Source: Arachis hypogaea
Taxonomy: Eukaryota; Streptophyta; Magnoliopsida; Fabales; Fabaceae
NCBI RefSeq assembly: GCF_003086295.3
Contig: NC_092047.1
Coordinates: forward strand, 113,829,323-113,893,322
Length of the DNA stretch: 64,000 nt
Direction: 5' to 3'
Shown: positions 60,917 to 64,000 of the stretch, one piece after another
How the letters are laid out: every line of letters starts with the position of its first letter
Position numbering within the stretch: position 1 is the first letter of the stretch
Made by a program: the position numbers and the translations under genes
The notes under the pieces: generated by a model
Seen by the model: only the letters and a program-made list of their open reading frames with translations
The model's database searches: none
Told to the model about the DNA's origin: nothing

Positions 60917-62738
60917 CGAATAAATGTTTAAAATGGCCTCTAAATTTTTAATTGTTATCCAATTTAATCTCCCATTTTAATAAATAACCAACTAAATTTC
61001 TAAAATTTCAAAAAATACATCTCCATTGGTCCCTTAGAGAAGTGTCTTCTAAACATCTATGGCGTGAAATATGAAGTGCCAAGTGGACATTGGATGAAAT
61101 GACAGTCGTTGAGAAAGGAACACCCTAAGCATGTGAAAACGACGTCATTTCAAGATCTTCTTCTTTTCGAATAAATTATTCGCACTGGTCATCCCATTAT
61201 CAACGTTTTTCCACCTTCCTCCACTACAACGCCAAGGTGGAGGATCTACCAGCAGTGGCATTATGTCGAGATCGATGCAATCCACCAAAGATATGCTCTC
61301 GCAGCGACGCACGTGGCGTACATCAACTCGCTCCAGGGAATCAACCACTCTCTCTACCTCTTTATTCAGCAAGACAAGGAATTAACGGTAGGAGGCGGCG
61401 CCGCTTCTCCTCCGCCTTTCTCTTTGGCGAAGGCTCACTTAGTGAAGCACGCTTCTCCTCTGTCTTCTCCGCCTTACTCTGATTCTGGCTCCCACCTCCA
61501 CTTCCACTCCGACGAAGAAGATGACAACGACAAAAATCCTCACGCTCTCCACGACCACAACTTGTCCAATCACTCTTCCCCTCTCCACGTGGATCTCTCG
61601 CCATTCGAGGAGGGAGATCATGAGCTTCCATTGATGGGGACGGGGATGGAGATAGAAAGGATGCAGATGAATTTATGAAGAAGCAATGCAATCAACGCCT
61701 TCAATTGTGTACCAACAACAGAGGCTAATGAATCACGAAATTATATATGTAGATGAATCCTCTTTTTCGTATTCCTATTCGTATCCATATCCGTATTTGT
61801 ATTCTTCTTCTTCTTCTTTGTATCAACCCTATTAGCAGCCCTACGATCCGTATGGTGCTCTTCCACTCTCCGTCTATAATGGATCTTATCCGCCACAACA
61901 CTGTCCACCTCCTTCCTCCGCCAAGCTGTCACCGCCACCATGCACCTTCCTCTCCAAGAGCTTCCTCATGGGATTTTCTCAACTTTTTCGATAGCGGCGA
62001 CGATGAAAAGTGCTATCCTCAAACATAATACACTCCCAGTTGTGATTCTAGGGCGGTTCGAGAGGAGAAGGGAATCCCGATTTAGAAAATGAAGATTACC
62101 AACACAAAGTCATCAAAGAAGTCCACGGAGATCACAAACTCGTCGACGCTCCTGCTTCTGCAGTTTGAGCAAGAGCTTATTAATTGGACTTTTCAATTTT
62201 CTAGCTGGATAAGTGTCGAAAAAGGTTATGTGAGAGCATTGAATAATTGGCTAATAAAATGTCTACTGTACGAACCAGAAGAACACCTGATGGCATAATT
62301 TTCTTTTTCCCTATTAGAATTGGTGTCCCCAATTTTTAGGGAAAGTACGAGGAGTCAATGGAATATTTATACAGTGTGTACAATGGAAGTTTAGAGAGTA
62401 TTAGAGATATAATCATTAGTATTATCTTTTTTCATCAGCTGAAGTTTTTGGGATGAGTGGTATCATGCATGGTATTAGAGAACTAGATCCGAAAGGTCAA
62501 GATTTCAAGTTTTGGTAAACCCTAAAATCAATTTAAGCAATTCTGAATACCAATATAGTTGGAATTTTTACCCGGTATTTCAGGTTCTATGCCATCGACA
62601 TTTAAATAGTACTTCTATAAAAAGACTAATGAAGATGCACATTTTGAAGTTTTAAAAATTTAGTTAGTCATTTATTAAAGTAGAAAGATTAAATTAAATA
62701 GCAATTTAAAATTTAGAAACTATTTCCAACATTTACTC
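60917..62738. mobile_element. Pack-MULE-like element with a DUF630/DUF632 gene fragment
   Basis: The ends are inverted copies for more than 110 bases: left AATAAATGTTTAAAATGGCC continuing TCTAAATTTTTAATTG, right (reversed) AGTAAATGTTGGAAATAG continuing TCTAAATTTTAAATTG. The flanks TAATTATTA (60,908-60,916) and TAATTATAA (62,739-62,747) fit a 9-bp target duplication with one change. The interior is a broken host gene piece (next entry). No transposase is present. It lies about 470 bases past the stop codon of the PhzF-like gene. Confidence 0.75.
61232..62168 (+). pseudogene. DUF630/DUF632-family (NRG2/REL2-like) gene fragment, frameshifted
   Basis: The reading VEDLPAVALCRDRC shifts frame and continues DAIHQRYALAATHVAYINSL, then HSLYLFIQQDKEL. 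This is the N-terminal DUF630 helix pair. A Ser/Pro-rich region follows (FSLAKAHLVKHASPLSSPPY), then Tyr/Pro repeats (about 61,760-61,830), PPSSAKLSPPPCTFLSKSF, SGDDEKCYPQT, and NEDYQHKVIKEVHGDHKLVD near 62,080-62,150. The order is that of DUF630/DUF632 plant proteins, but the frame changes at least three times, the first residues (including the myristoylation-type N-terminus) are missing, and DUF632 is absent. Confidence 0.78.
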
Positions 62739-62747
62739 TAATTATAA

Positions 62748-63005
62748 CTAGTTTGACTTTACAATAAGTATTTTGGTCATAATTACTTGATGATTTATAA
62801 AAGAAAAAGCAAATATTTGTGTATAAGCAATTAGCTTGCCACATTTGTCAGTATTAATTATATATTAGCTAAAATATTATTTATTATAAAAAAAATTCAT
62901 TCTTAAATACTATTTTATTAAACAATAATTGTTTTATTTTTTTATTTTGAAGCACATTAGTATTGGAACAACATATTGCTATTAACAGGAATATCAAAAG
63001 GGAGT
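62748..63005. other. Short AT-rich spacer between two TIR elements
   Basis: No ORF, repeat end or motif was recognised between the DUF630-carrying element and the fold-back element. Confidence 0.5.
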
Positions 63006-63015
63006 AACAAAAGCC

Positions 63016-63891
63016 GAGTAAACATCCAATCCGGTCCTTGTCCATTTTCACGAAGGACAAAGCGATCTCTGTCCAAAAAAAGGGACACTTCGACCCTCGA
63101 CCTTTTTATTTTGGGACAATACGGTCCCTCTATTAAAAAATTCAACAATTAATAATAAAAATTAGTTTTATAGGGGATTTTATTTGTATTTTGTGGGGGT
63201 TTTAAACCCCACAAAAATCTTTTCAACAATATAACCAATTATTACCACTACTACCATTGTCTTTTTCATCTTCATTATTATCACTCCTACCTCTACTATT
63301 TTTTTTGTGTAACCAAACTTTATTATCATCATTATCTCCTCTACCGTCATCATCACCAATACTAATATTAATAATTTTGTTTTTAAACAATTTCTTCATC
63401 AATGGTGGTTAAGTGAAAAAAAATCATTGATAAAAATGATGCCACAAAAAAAAAGTAATTATAGTACAATACCTTTTAAAGGAAAAAAATAATATCGAAT
63501 AAGAAATAAAAGAAGAGAATTTTAATGTTGATAATATTGGTATTGGTGATGATGACGGTAGAGGAGATAATGATAATGATAAAGTATGGTTACACAATAA
63601 AAATAATAGAGGTAGGAGTGATAATAATGAGGATGAAAAAGATAATGGTAGTAGTAGTAGTAGTAATTGGTTATATTATTGAAAAGATTTTTGTGGAGGT
63701 TTAAAACCCCCCACAAAATACAAATAAAACCCCCACAAAACTAATTTTTATTATTATTTAATAAATTTTTTAACAGAGAGACCGTATTGCCCCAAAATAA
63801 AAAGGTTGAGGATCGAAGTGTTCCTTTTTTTTGGACAGGGATCGCTTTGTCCTTCGTGAAAATGGACAAGGATCGGATTGGGTCTTTACTC
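63016..63891. mobile_element. Fold-back (near-palindromic) MULE-like element
   Basis: The ends GAGTAAACATCCAATCCGGT and the inverse of it (ATCGGATTGGGTCTTTACTC) start two arms of about 360 bases (63,016-63,375 and about 63,523-63,891). The arms are inverted copies almost throughout, including the microsatellite-like TCATCATTATC parts. Only about 150 bases of loop lie between. A perfect 10-base direct repeat AACAAAAGCC flanks it (63,006-63,015 and 63,892-63,901). There is no ORF; translations across it are His/Tyr-rich artefacts. Confidence 0.88.
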
Positions 63892-63901
63892 AACAAAAGC
63901 C

Positions 63902-64000
63902 AGCTTAAATAATAGAATAATTATTTAAATTAGTCTTTAAAATTTTTAAAAATAAAATATTTTAGTTTTTATTGATTTTAAAATAAATAAAATCATTTCC
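63902..64000. other. AT-rich end of the window
   Basis: Nothing recognisable was seen in these last bases. Confidence 0.5.

Noticed and set aside
63522..63716. His/Tyr-rich ORF
   Set aside because: It is a translation of the AT-rich arm of the fold-back element, without homology or constraint.
1..64000. Searched by eye for tRNA, rRNA, CRISPR arrays, operons and bacterial or organelle insertions
   Set aside because: None could be supported; repeats found are tandem units, transposon ends or microsatellites.

Overview
The window is nuclear DNA of a flowering plant. It is AT-rich, its genes have many short GT-AG exons, and long introns and intergenic space are filled with transposons. The gene set is typical of a dicot. 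A legume such as Arachis is my guess from the overall style, not something I can prove here. No tRNA, rRNA, CRISPR or bacterial-type features were seen.

Region 1 (1-20,973) is a direct tandem array with a 6,999-bp period. Each unit carries, on the minus strand, a five-exon F-box gene (At4g00755-like) and a 92-codon ORF resembling a PDCD4/MA3-protein linker. Two units are complete (5,873-12,871 and 12,872-20,973) and one is cut by the left window edge. The first ~1.7 kb of the cut unit is full of single-base indels, most likely consensus errors. Unit 3 holds a 5'-truncated LINE with a target-site duplication, and beyond ~17.94 kb it diverges from the other units.

Region 2 (20,974-27,124) is gene-poor. 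It has a frameshifted TAF11 fragment and a ~4.2-kb terminal-inverted-repeat (TIR) element with a MITE nested inside.

Region 3 (27,300-36,660) holds the ordinary genes: an EF-hand (peflin-like) protein on +, TAF10 of TFIID/SAGA on -, and an R3H-domain protein on +. TAF10 and the R3H gene diverge from a shared promoter with GGCCCA/TGGGCY motifs.

Region 4 (36,661-40,535) is AT-rich intergenic DNA with a LINE relic broken by a 546-bp MITE.

Region 5 (40,536-53,442) is a decayed Ty3/gypsy element on the minus strand (gag, protease, RT, RNase H, integrase). It also has a plus-strand additional ORF with its own TATA box beside the 3' LTR. Two TIR elements interrupt it: one in integrase with a bestrophin-like (VCCN1) fragment, one in gag with a VAMP72 R-SNARE fragment.

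Region 6 (55,208-60,444) is a six-exon PhzF-family gene whose second intron holds a 2.4-kb Pack-MULE carrying antisense PDIL5-1 and F-box/LRR fragments. The rest has a further Pack-MULE-like element with a broken DUF630/DUF632 gene fragment (60,917-62,738) and an 876-bp fold-back element (63,016-63,891).

The unifying theme is gene-fragment capture. At least four TIR elements in 17 kb each carry exons of unrelated host genes, several with 9-bp target duplications typical of Mutator-like elements.
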